A DNA stretch of 6,884 nt from Deltaproteobacteria bacterium (GTDB taxonomy: Bacteria > Desulfobacterota > Desulfobacteria > Desulfobacterales > SG8-13), in contig DAOVBC010000121.1 of assembly GCA_030670715.1 (NCBI GenBank), forward strand, positions 1 through 6,884, read 5' to 3'. Position 1 is the stretch's first letter. Every line of letters starts with the position of its first letter. The position numbers were made by a program, and so were the translations under genes. Shown one piece after another: positions 1-6,487 of the stretch. The notes under the pieces were generated by a model. The model was given only the letters and a program-made list of their open reading frames with translations, was not told the origin of the DNA and did not search any database.

Positions 1-30
1 ATAATTTTTCTTGCGTAAATATGTCGCAAT

Positions 31-36
31 GGAGGT
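31..36 (+). promoter_or_regulatory. Shine-Dalgarno site for the alpha/beta hydrolase
   Basis: GGAGGT lies 8 bases before the ATG at 45. It decides the start. The in-frame ATG at 21 would place this motif inside the gene and has no comparable purine-rich sequence in the 20 bases visible before it. Too little upstream sequence is present to look for a promoter. Confidence 0.75.
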
Positions 37-44
37 GCACGGAA

Positions 45-923
45 ATGGGTATCATACAAGCCGGCAGGGTTGAAATCGCATATGAAACATCCGGCAGTGG
101 GGAAGCAGGAGTCGTCATTTTGATCCGGGGGCAAGGGACGCAACTGATCCATTGGCCGGAATCGTTTTACGAAGCGTTTTCGACCCGGGGATTTCGGACG
201 ATACGATTCGACAACCGGGATACCGGCCTTTCCGGAAAATTTGATCACATCGCCGACCAAGAACTCGAAACGCTGAAGCGACGGATTGCCACAGGAGAGG
301 AGATTGATCCGCCCTATACAGTGGATGATATGGCGCTGGATGTCATCGCTCTGATGGATGGACTCTACATCGATTCGGCCCACATCGCCGGTATTTCCAT
401 GGGCGGTTTCATCGCCCAGCTGCTGGCGGCGAAATACCCTTCCCGGGTGCTTTCGATGACGTCGATCATGTCCGGCAGCGGACCTGTCGATTCCACGCTC
501 ATCGACGCGTTGTGGGCGGTCCGAAGATCCCGGGAAATGTTTATCCAGGAGTGGGTCGAATACGTTCGTCAGTTTGGTAGCAAAAAGTATTTCGAAGGTG
601 ATGATTATTCACGCCGGATCGCTGCAGCAGCATTTGATCGCTGCTACTCGCCTGACGGTGCCAACCGTCAGCTGCTTGCCATTTTCTCCAGGAAAAACAC
701 AAGGGCTCTGGTCAGAACAATTTCAGTGCCGACTTTGGTGGTTCACGGGGCCGGTGATCTGTTGATTCCCCCGGCAAGGGGCAAGGAAACCGCCGACCTG
801 ATTCCAGGCGCAACCTTTAAATTGATCGACGGTATGGGTCACGATATCCCTCCCGGTCTTGGAAAATTGCTTGCTGAAAACGTTCTCGCGCATATCCGGT
901 CGACCACAAACCATACAGCTTAA
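45..923 (+). CDS. alpha/beta hydrolase (RdmC-like / proline iminopeptidase-like fold)
   Basis: Predicted 292-residue cytoplasmic alpha/beta-hydrolase; no signal peptide or membrane segment is visible. The nucleophile elbow GISMGG places the catalytic serine at about residue 118. The acid is probably Asp238 (VVHGAGD) and the histidine His266 (GMGHD), a complete triad in the normal order. The segment RGQGTQ near residues 28-33 sits where the oxyanion-hole loop is expected. FDNRDTGLS at about 55-63 is typical of the subgroup annotated as RdmC-like esterases or pimeloyl-ACP methyl esterase-like hydrolases. Length and both ends fit a whole protein. The substrate cannot be read from the sequence; members cleave esters, amides or lactones. 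The stop is 32 bases before a solute-binding-protein gene on the same strand, so the two are probably co-transcribed and the hydrolase may act on the imported compound (inference). The start at 45 is chosen for its Shine-Dalgarno; an alternative at 21 would add eight residues. Confidence 0.93.
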   Translation: MGIIQAGRVEIAYETSGSGEAGVVILIRGQGTQLIHWPESFYEAFSTRGFRTIRFDNRDTGLSGKFDHIADQELETLKRRIATGEEIDPPYTVDDMALDVIALMDGLYIDSAHIAGISMGGFIAQLLAAKYPSRVLSMTSIMSGSGPVDSTLIDALWAVRRSREMFIQEWVEYVRQFGSKKYFEGDDYSRRIAAAAFDRCYSPDGANRQLLAIFSRKNTRALVRTISVPTLVVHGAGDLLIPPARGKETADLIPGATFKLIDGMGHDIPPGLGKLLAENVLAHIRSTTNHTA

Positions 924-941
924 CTTAATTGCTTTTAAATA

Positions 942-948
942 AAGGAGG
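942..948 (+). promoter_or_regulatory. Shine-Dalgarno site for the solute-binding protein
   Basis: AAGGAGG with a 7-base spacer to the ATG at 956 is close to an ideal ribosome binding site. It rules out the TTG at 929, which would put the motif inside the reading frame, and it sets the N-terminus just ahead of the twin-arginine signal. Confidence 0.85.
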
Positions 949-955
949 ATACATC

Positions 956-2551
956 ATGTCAGAACTCATGAAACTTGAAGAACTGTTGGTCAAGGGACGG
1001 ATGAGCCGTCGTGAATTTTTACGCCGTGTTTCCATTCTGGGATTGACGGGGGCAGTCTCCCCCGCACTGTGGAGATCCATCGCGCATGCCGAGACCCCGA
1101 AGAGGGGGGGCACCTTTCGCATCGGCTTGGTCGGTGCCAGCACTTCCGAGTCGCTCGATCCTGCAACCTACGGGACCGGGGTGATCAACCACTTCATGGT
1201 GGGCGCGATTGGCAACTGCCTGGCCGAGATCGACCATAACGGTGTAGCGATCCCGGAGCTGGCCGAGTCGTGGAAGGCAAACTCGAGCGCTGATATCTGG
1301 ACCTTCCGCCTGCGCCAGGGCGTGACTTTCCACAACGGCAAGACATTGACGGCGGATGATGTCATCGCCTCATTCAACCACCATCGCGGCCAGGACACCA
1401 AGTCTGCCGGCAAATCGCTTCTGAAGGGAGTGACCGATATCCGCAAGGCTGATGACCGGACCGTGGTGTTTGGGCTGGAGAACGGGAATGCAGATTTTCC
1501 CTATGTCGTCTCGGAGTATTTCTTCATCATCTTTCCGTCCAAGGACGGTCGGTGCGACTGGAAATCGGGGATCGCGACCGGCGGCTACAAGCTGACCGAG
1601 TTCGAGCCGGGCGTGCGTTATGTCGGTGAGCGCTACCCGGACTACTGGAAGGAAGGACGCGCTCATTTCGATCGGGTGGAGCAGGTGCCGCTCAGCGACC
1701 AGGCGGCCCGGACGACCGCCATCATCACCGGCGAGGTCGACTGCATCGGCGTCGTCGATCTCAGCACCGTGCATCTCCTGAAACGGAAGCCCGGGATCAC
1801 CGTCAACGCCGTGACCGGGACGCAGCATTTCACCATGCCGATGTTCACGGACGTTGCGCCCTTCGACGATGTCAATGTACGTCTCGCCCTCAAATACGCG
1901 ATCGACCGCGAGCAGCTTGTCAAAATTCTGCTCTCTGGTTTCGGACAGGTCGGAAACGACAGCCCGATCACGCCGGCCAACCGCTATTTCAACACCGAGA
2001 TGAAGCAGCGTAAGTATGATCCGGAAAAGGCGCGCTACCACCTGAAACAGGCTGGGCTCGACAGCCTGTCGGTGAAGCTCCACGCCGCCGACGCCGCGTT
2101 TCCGAAGGCCGTCGACGCCGCGGTGCTGTTCAACGAGTCGGCTGCCAAGGCCGGCATCGAGATCAAGGTAGTGCGCGAGCCGAATGACGGCTACTGGTCG
2201 AATGTCTGGTTGAAGAAGCCGTTTTGCACCAGTTTCTGGAGCGGCCGACCCACCGAGGACCTGATGTTCACTACCGCCTACGCGGCCGATTCCCCCTGGA
2301 ACGATGCGCACTGGAAAAACAAACGCTTCAACACCTTGCTGGTCGAGGCCCGCACCGAGCTGGACCCTGACCGCCGCCGCGCGATGTACTGGGAGTTGCA
2401 GGAGATCGTGCGTGACGACGGCGGTACGATCATCCCGGTCTATGCGCAATACGTCTTTGCCAGCCGCAGCAACGTGGCCCATGGCCCCCTGGCCGCAAAT
2501 CGAGACGTCGATGGCTGGAAGTCGATGGAACGTTGGTGGTTTAAGTCCTAA
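956..2551 (+). CDS. ABC transporter substrate-binding protein, family 5 (peptide/nickel/opine type), Tat-exported
   Basis: Predicted 531-residue periplasmic solute receptor of the SBP_bac_5 (DppA/OppA/NikA-like) family, which captures peptides, opines or similar solutes and delivers them to an ABC importer. The N-terminus carries a twin-arginine motif, SRREFL at residues 17-22, a hydrophobic stretch, and a signal peptidase site after AHA (residue 45), so folded export is likely. The mature part begins with the expected beta strand and SLDPATYG (residues 66-73). Residues 115-136 hold the family signature (FRLRQGVTFHNGK, then LTADDV), and the segment DVNVRLALKYAIDREQLV is also typical. It ends with WKSMERWWF, a tail I associate with this subgroup. 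Length is normal, so it appears complete. It follows the hydrolase by 32 bases, but no permease or ATPase gene follows. Codons are strongly G/C-ending compared with downstream genes, suggesting separate ancestry. The ligand is unknown. Confidence 0.94.
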   Translation: MSELMKLEELLVKGRMSRREFLRRVSILGLTGAVSPALWRSIAHAETPKRGGTFRIGLVGASTSESLDPATYGTGVINHFMVGAIGNCLAEIDHNGVAIPELAESWKANSSADIWTFRLRQGVTFHNGKTLTADDVIASFNHHRGQDTKSAGKSLLKGVTDIRKADDRTVVFGLENGNADFPYVVSEYFFIIFPSKDGRCDWKSGIATGGYKLTEFEPGVRYVGERYPDYWKEGRAHFDRVEQVPLSDQAARTTAIITGEVDCIGVVDLSTVHLLKRKPGITVNAVTGTQHFTMPMFTDVAPFDDVNVRLALKYAIDREQLVKILLSGFGQVGNDSPITPANRYFNTEMKQRKYDPEKARYHLKQAGLDSLSVKLHAADAAFPKAVDAAVLFNESAAKAGIEIKVVREPNDGYWSNVWLKKPFCTSFWSGRPTEDLMFTTAYAADSPWNDAHWKNKRFNTLLVEARTELDPDRRRAMYWELQEIVRDDGGTIIPVYAQYVFASRSNVAHGPLAANRDVDGWKSMERWWFKS

Positions 2552-2586
2552 TGGTAGTTCCATTTTACCGTATTATTTAGGGCTGG

Positions 2587-2805
2587 ATGCATTCTGAGCG
2601 AATCTTCGACACCGTGTTTCGGATGGGTTTTGATGACCAATCACATTTATTGCTGAGAACCGGTCTGATGTCGAGTTCTACCGTAATGCGTCGCCTACTG
2701 ACCGGCGATGCACAACAATTTAACCGGCGCCATCGACGTCACAGACATTTATTGGAGGACGGGTTTCGGTCGATGGACCAAATATGCCCTAAGAGTTCAG
2801 GATGA
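2587..2805 (+). pseudogene. possible remnant of an AraC-family regulator C-terminus
   Basis: A 72-codon frame bounded by a TAG just upstream (2578). Residues 6-26 (IFDTVFRMGFDDQSHLLLRTG) resemble the second helix-turn-helix of AraC/XylS regulators, where the usual pattern is roughly A..VGF.DQSHF.R.F....G.SP..YR. The following segment TGLMSSSTVMRRLL fits the end of that domain if a few residues have been lost after the histidine. No N-terminal domain, first helix-turn-helix or ribosome binding site is present, and the rest of the frame is low-complexity Arg/His. I therefore call it a decayed fragment, not a working gene. Its place directly after the binding-protein gene would suit a former regulator of that locus. 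The match is from memory of the motif and could be fortuitous. Confidence 0.4.
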
Positions 2806-3010
2806 CAGTGTCGAAAAACCAGCTTTTCGTTCCGGCGAGGAAAAAATTCTTGCCTACGTAAATAAACATGACACGATCAACAATAGCGAATGTCGAAAAA
2901 TGCTTGGGATTAATGAAAAACAGGCTTGGTACTTGCTCAGCAAATTATCCGATTCCGGTACATTGAAACGGCAGGCTGCTTGTACTGTCTCCTTTCGAGA
3001 AAAAGCATAA
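2708..3010 (+). pseudogene. orphan winged-helix DNA-binding tail, probable gene fragment
   Basis: A 100-codon frame whose residues about 43-89 read as a winged helix-turn-helix. A first helix EEKILAYVNKH is followed by NNSECRKMLG and NEKQAWYLLSKLSDSGTLKR, with the usual helix-helix-turn-recognition helix-wing order. This arrangement is common at the C-terminus of RecG-like/AlbA-type ATP-binding regulators and Fic-associated proteins (established family pattern, recalled). The first 40 residues match nothing I know, there is no Shine-Dalgarno before the ATG, and an in-frame TGA lies at 2699. It overlaps the AraC-like fragment in another frame. I read it as the 3' end of a larger lost gene; a tiny free-standing DNA-binding protein is the alternative. 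Confidence 0.45.
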
Positions 3011-3213
3011 ACGAGTCACCGCATCGCTTTCTGAACAGCGCAACCGGATAGTTGCTTTGATTGCAAGAGAGGCGTTCCTTCCCTACGCTGCACCTGGCAG
3101 TCGAAGTGAAAATCTTTGTAAAGGCATTATAAGAGCCGGAATCTGTGTAATCGGCGTAATCTGTGGATAAATAATTTAATGACGTTTGGGAAATATTTCG
3201 GTACTAATGCGAA
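3011..3213. other. intergenic stretch before the 408-residue gene
   Basis: About 200 bases with no convincing reading frame, RNA gene or sigma-70 promoter. It contains one copy of a small periodic repeat at 3139-3170. Together with the two fragments before it, it makes about 660 bases without an intact gene, which is consistent with a degraded junction. Confidence 0.6.
3139..3170 (+). repeat. short periodic intergenic repeat, copy 1
   Basis: Three consecutive 9-base units are visible: GAATCTGTG (3139-3147), TAATCGGCG (3148-3156) and TAATCTGTG (3157-3165), followed by GATAA. A related copy in the same orientation lies at 4574-4600, on the other side of the 408-residue gene. From memory, similar ATCTGTGTAATCTGTGG-type strings are scattered between genes in several deltaproteobacterial and other environmental genomes; their function is not known to me. 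Confidence 0.5.
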
Positions 3214-4440
3214 ATGAGAAAAACGAAAATACACAAATGGATCTTTACATCCCGGTTTCGGACAAACGCATACAGTTGGAAAGCGTCAAAACTGGCGTGC
3301 AAGCGGATCAAGGAAGCGGTTTCCGAGATAAAAAAGGCTGCCCGAAAAGATCCTGAATTGGGAGCTGAAGGGTCCATTAAATTTATGGAAAAGCTCTGGC
3401 CTGCTTTGCAGCATGTGGACTCATCCTCCGGCGCTTTGGGAACGGCTGTGTATAATGCAATGGAAGTGTTGGTGGATGTTGTAATCAAAGCGCCGGCCGA
3501 CGAAAAAACGAGGGAAAAATGGCTGGATCGGCTCTGGGATGCTTTCAATGAGGATGGTGTCGGTTTTCTGGATAAGCTGGGAGAACACTGGGGTGAAGTG
3601 TGCGGTTCGACCCAGACGGCTTCAAGATGGGCTGATGAGCTTCTTCCAATCGTACACCGCTGCTGGGAAGAAGCCAGACACGGCTCGTATTCTTATTTCA
3701 GCGGCACCGGCGCCTGCCTGTCGTGTCTGCTTTCATCCGGCCGGCATCAGGAACTATTGGACTTGCTGGAACTTGCGCCACATATCTCCTGGCATTACCG
3801 AAAATATGGCGTTCAGGCACTTGTTGCGATGGGGAAGAAGGGAGACGCGATTAAGTATGCCAAAGCCTCATGCGGGCTGAATGACAGTCAGATTGCGATA
3901 GATCTGGCATGTGAAAAAATTTTGCTGTCCTCCGGGTTATATGAGGAAGCTTACCAACTGTATGCCCTGATTGTAAACAGAGGCGGAACCAATCTGGCAA
4001 CTTTCAGGAGTATTGTTAAAAAATACCCGATGAAAGACCCGCATGAAATCCTGCAAGACCTGATTGAATCAATGCCGGGCGAAGAAGGAAAATGGTTTGC
4101 CACGGCAAAATCTCTGGGTCTGTTACCCCTGGCGCTTAAGCTTGCTCACCAGAGCCCGTGTGAGCCAAAGACGCTGAACCGTGCGGCCGGGGATTACCTG
4201 GATAAAAATCCAAAATTCGCCCTGGGTGTGGCTATCGCTTCACTGCATTGGCTTGCCGAGGGATGGGGTTATGAAGTTACAGGCTCCGACGTATTTGCAG
4301 CCTATGACTATGCCATGAAAGCTGCCGAAAGCCTGGGTGTAACCGATCAGGTGAAAGCAGATATTGTAAAAATCGTGAGTGCGGATAAGTCCCCGGGAAT
4401 TTTGATTAGGGATGTACTCGGCCGTCAGCTGGATCTATGA
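3214..4440 (+). CDS. uncharacterised conserved helical-repeat protein
   Basis: Predicted 408-residue soluble protein without signal peptide or membrane span. It is almost wholly alpha-helical with a repeat-solenoid look. I recognise the pattern as a recurrent proteobacterial family annotated only as hypothetical. Remembered landmarks are SRFRTNAYSWK (13-23), RIKEAVSEIKKAARKDP (31-47), HVDSSSGALGTAV (67-79), GTGACLSCLL (164-173), YRKYGVQALVAMGKKGDAIKYA (195-216), ACEKILLSSGLYEEAY (232-247), NRGGTNLATFRSIVKKYP (255-272), PGEEGKWFATAK (288-299), GWGYEVTGSDV (350-360) and the C-terminal VLGRQLDL. Both ends agree with the family, so it looks full length. Residues 199-250 resemble TPR-like helix pairs. 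No catalytic motif is visible; a scaffold or protein-interaction role is possible but unproven. A TAA at 3205 leaves the ATG at 3214 as the first possible start; no good Shine-Dalgarno precedes it, suggesting weak translation. It converges with the 578-residue gene. Confidence 0.85.
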   Translation: MRKTKIHKWIFTSRFRTNAYSWKASKLACKRIKEAVSEIKKAARKDPELGAEGSIKFMEKLWPALQHVDSSSGALGTAVYNAMEVLVDVVIKAPADEKTREKWLDRLWDAFNEDGVGFLDKLGEHWGEVCGSTQTASRWADELLPIVHRCWEEARHGSYSYFSGTGACLSCLLSSGRHQELLDLLELAPHISWHYRKYGVQALVAMGKKGDAIKYAKASCGLNDSQIAIDLACEKILLSSGLYEEAYQLYALIVNRGGTNLATFRSIVKKYPMKDPHEILQDLIESMPGEEGKWFATAKSLGLLPLALKLAHQSPCEPKTLNRAAGDYLDKNPKFALGVAIASLHWLAEGWGYEVTGSDVFAAYDYAMKAAESLGVTDQVKADIVKIVSADKSPGILIRDVLGRQLDL

Positions 4441-4573
4441 AAAATTAAGTGATCATTTAACTATCATGGGCGTGAAAAATTGGTGTAACGTCTTAAATAT
4501 GGCAAAAGAAATATGATACTACTTGTCAACGACTCGCTCCGCCCATCAATAAAAACAAAGAAACAATTCAGTG

Positions 4574-4600
4574 TATCTCCGTGAATATCCGTGGTTAAAA
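4574..4600 (+). repeat. short periodic intergenic repeat, copy 2
   Basis: Two consecutive 10-base units, TATCTCCGTG (4574-4583) and AATATCCGTG (4584-4593), followed by GTTAAAA. They align with the units of the copy at 3139-3170, including the final GTGG.TAA, in the same orientation. It lies in the 175-base gap between two convergent genes, where I see no clear Rho-independent terminator. Confidence 0.45.
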
Positions 4601-4615
4601 AAATCAGATTAGTTT

Positions 4616-6352
4616 TCATATCGAAAAACCGCAATTTCTCAATAAATCAGAACCCGTGACAACAGCTTTTACCTCTCTGCGGAAGGCGCGGACCCGGTTA
4701 TATTTTTCATTGTAATATTTATGCAATATTTTAACAGCTTTGCTTATTTGGCCCATTTCAGCATAGGTCTCGGCAAGAGAGCCGAGCACCTGGGCGGCCC
4801 TTTCATAGGCACGCCGATGTTTGTTGGAAACAATATGGTCAATTCGGCTTTCACCGATCTTTTCAGCCCACACGAGATATTCGGTTGCCTGGGATTTTGT
4901 GAACTTTCTTTGCTTTAATCCCTCAAGGATCTCCCCGCAAAAGGAAGTATTCATGTTGTCGTCGATTGAAATTCTTTCCGAATAGATCGATCGATGGTCT
5001 GCATAGCCTGCAAGTAGGGTTTTGATGGTTCCTGCCTTCTCGGAATAATTGGCAAGAACTGATAGAGCGGACCCAAAGACAACACCGGCATTACTGCCAT
5101 ATGACCACCCCACGCTTTTTTCTCTTTTTACCATAGCAAATGCGTCACTCAGTCTGCCTAACATCAATAACGTCTTTATGTAGAGGGTTTTTTCATCCTT
5201 ATCAATTGACTTGCGGGCCTTGAAATATTTTATGACCGTACTGAGTTCTTGGTTCTTTACATTTTGCTTAAATGCTTCATCTACAAGATCAAGCAGGTTC
5301 TGATCGTTCAGGTGGGAAAAAACTTGTTCCCGTTTTCCGAGCAGCAGATTTTTGGCATCATTTAATTCTCCTGCCGCATCGATCAAGAATGTCGCGACAC
5401 GCTCCCTGAACTTACCTTCTTTTAATGCCTTCAGGCCTTCTTTGCTTACCGCAACAATCCCTGGATGGTCATTTTCCTCTTCCAGGATATTAAGCCAAAA
5501 CAGGTATCCCTGGGGTTGACTGTTTTTCCATTTTTTTGCCAGCCTGGACACGCCGCTGATGCCTTCTAACCGGTTAACTGCTTCCAGAAGTAAAACCGAC
5601 GACCTTCCTTTTAATTCTCTTTTGCTCAAAACTTCTTTCCATTCCGGCAAGAACGATTCCAGATCCTCCATTTCGCCCGGCCTGGCATCAATAACATCCT
5701 GCATCATGGTATAATCTTCATCATAATTATTTTGATTATAAGTAGAAAATACGTCAATTTCCATTGCCTCAGCAAACGCATCCAATCTTTTATCCGCATC
5801 CGACGTTTCATAGACGCAACGGCAAAATCTTGCCCTTGCTTCTCTGATATCGGTTTCATGCCCAGGTGAAAAATATGTATTTTCCTTAATGAAACTGATC
5901 AACTTAAACAAGGCCTCATACACTTTCCGTGCCTCTGCAAGTCGGTCATCCAAAAACAGGCTTTCAGCATCATCAAATATCGATTCCAGTTCTTCAGCCT
6001 GGTTTTCGCTGATGTAATCAGGCTCCTCGTCATAATAACCATCATCTCTCCAGTGATCAGGATCATCCCAATAACTTCCGTCTTCGATGGACTCGATCCT
6101 TTCCTCAATGCTTTCCTTAAGCGCTTCAATGTCATCAAGAGTCTGTTCAACCGGACTTGGGTCCGGCGCCATTGCCGCCCTGCCATCCGGTATGCAGGAT
6201 TTTATTTTTTGCAGAAAAATTATCCTGCCCGAGGTCGGGACATCCTTTGCAAGGGCGACAATCATGTGGATCAACTCTTCATTTGAAAGCGATTTGCAAT
6301 ACCCAGTGATAGTATCCAGGTATGGTTTTAAGGCTATCTTTGATTTTTTCAT
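4616..6352 (-). CDS. uncharacterised helical (TPR-like) protein with acidic N-terminal segment
   Basis: Predicted 578-residue soluble protein with no signal peptide or membrane helix. Residues 11-53 form a compact helical region (LSNEELIHMIVALAKDVP, then GRIIFLQKI). Residues about 70-135 are very rich in Asp and Glu with several Tyr and Trp, probably a flexible acidic linker. Residues 118-157 look like a TPR-type helix pair (AESLFLDDRLAEARKVYEAL), and most of the rest is helix pairs, including 387-410 (LYIKTLLMLGRLSDAFAMVK). Residues 507-563, containing SNKHRRAYERAAQVLGSLAE and later RVRAFRREV, resemble a C-terminal block I recall from uncharacterised and SWIM zinc-finger-linked bacterial proteins. 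No zinc ligands, Walker motif or catalytic signature is visible. The start has a fair Shine-Dalgarno. An upstream short frame overlaps it by ATGA. It faces the 408-residue gene, another helical protein. Function is unknown; protein-protein interaction is the reasonable guess. Confidence 0.83.
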   Translation of the reverse strand: MKKSKIALKPYLDTITGYCKSLSNEELIHMIVALAKDVPTSGRIIFLQKIKSCIPDGRAAMAPDPSPVEQTLDDIEALKESIEERIESIEDGSYWDDPDHWRDDGYYDEEPDYISENQAEELESIFDDAESLFLDDRLAEARKVYEALFKLISFIKENTYFSPGHETDIREARARFCRCVYETSDADKRLDAFAEAMEIDVFSTYNQNNYDEDYTMMQDVIDARPGEMEDLESFLPEWKEVLSKRELKGRSSVLLLEAVNRLEGISGVSRLAKKWKNSQPQGYLFWLNILEEENDHPGIVAVSKEGLKALKEGKFRERVATFLIDAAGELNDAKNLLLGKREQVFSHLNDQNLLDLVDEAFKQNVKNQELSTVIKYFKARKSIDKDEKTLYIKTLLMLGRLSDAFAMVKREKSVGWSYGSNAGVVFGSALSVLANYSEKAGTIKTLLAGYADHRSIYSERISIDDNMNTSFCGEILEGLKQRKFTKSQATEYLVWAEKIGESRIDHIVSNKHRRAYERAAQVLGSLAETYAEMGQISKAVKILHKYYNEKYNRVRAFRREVKAVVTGSDLLRNCGFSI

Positions 6353-6420
6353 TTTTCAGTTTCCTTGCTGATAACTGCGATTTTCCAGCGGCCATCTTTT
6401 TTGTTTGCCCGACTCGGCAT
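6349..6420 (-). CDS. possible 23-codon leader ORF overlapping the downstream start
   Basis: On the - strand an ATG at 6420 opens a 23-codon frame beginning MPSRANKKDG, rich in Lys, Arg and Glu and ending SKETEK. Its TGA (6351-6349) overlaps the ATG of the 578-residue gene in the arrangement ATGA, typical of translational coupling. GGAG lies 6 bases before its own ATG (6430-6427). The same frame stays open for 25 further codons upstream, to a TGA near 6495, with no ATG, so it could also be the tail of a degraded gene. The product matches nothing I know. A frame this short with an ATGA overlap can occur by chance. Confidence 0.35.
   Translation of the reverse strand: MPSRANKKDGRWKIAVISKETEK
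6361..6366 (-). promoter_or_regulatory. Shine-Dalgarno site for the 578-residue protein
   Basis: Read on the - strand, AAGGAA lies 8 bases before the ATG at 6352. It supports that start and lies inside the short upstream frame at 6420-6349, as expected if the two are translationally coupled. Confidence 0.6.
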
Positions 6421-6427
6421 AGATGGC
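6391..6427 (-). repeat. inverted repeat around the leader-ORF start
   Basis: GCCATCT at 6391-6397 and AGATGGC at 6421-6427 are perfect inverted copies separated by 23 bases. In the - strand transcript they would form a 7-base-pair stem with the leader ORF's AUG at the base of the loop and the last base of its GGAG inside the stem, so folding could limit translation. The stem is short, and no regulatory class is recognisable. Confidence 0.3.
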
Positions 6428-6469
6428 TCCGGTTTGAATGAGGAAAAAAGGCCACCACGAATTCGGAGA

Positions 6470-6487
6470 ATCTTTTTTAAAAAAGAT
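6470..6487. repeat. 18-base perfect A/T-rich palindrome
   Basis: ATCTTTTTTAAAAAAGAT is identical on both strands. It lies upstream of the 578-residue gene. It could be a binding site for a dimeric regulator or a bent AT tract. As a terminator it lacks a G/C stem. AT-rich intergenic DNA yields such palindromes by chance fairly often. Confidence 0.4.

Noticed and set aside
1370..2563. A 397-codon open frame on the - strand across the binding-protein gene
   Set aside because: It lies antisense to a gene with clear family motifs. Long antisense frames are expected in GC-rich coding DNA, and its translation is compositionally odd (rich in Val, Arg, His, Gly) with no domain.
2550..2566. AATGG/CCATT stem followed by T residues just after the binding-protein stop, as a terminator
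   Set aside because: The stem is only five base pairs and AT-rich and the T run is four bases, too weak to support a Rho-independent terminator.
3207..3356. A 49-codon frame starting at ATG 3207 and overlapping the first codons of the 408-residue gene
   Set aside because: It has no ribosome binding site and no known motif, and the overlapping frame from 3214 carries the family-like sequence right from its N-terminus, so the short frame is probably accidental.
4466..4546. Inverted repeat ATGGGCG / CGCCCAT in the convergent gap, as a terminator or recombination site
   Set aside because: The arms are seven bases with a 67-base loop and no poly-T tract, and the surrounding sequence lacks the core sites of an integron attC element.
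5899..6371. Several + and - strand frames overlapping the 5' half of the 578-residue gene
   Set aside because: They are shadows of the acidic, codon-biased coding region and show no family features or ribosome binding sites of their own.
6470..6487. A AAA AAG slippery heptamer on the - strand within the palindrome, suggesting programmed -1 frameshifting
   Set aside because: An in-frame TGA lies about five codons upstream with no usable start between, so no ribosome would be expected to be translating that frame there.
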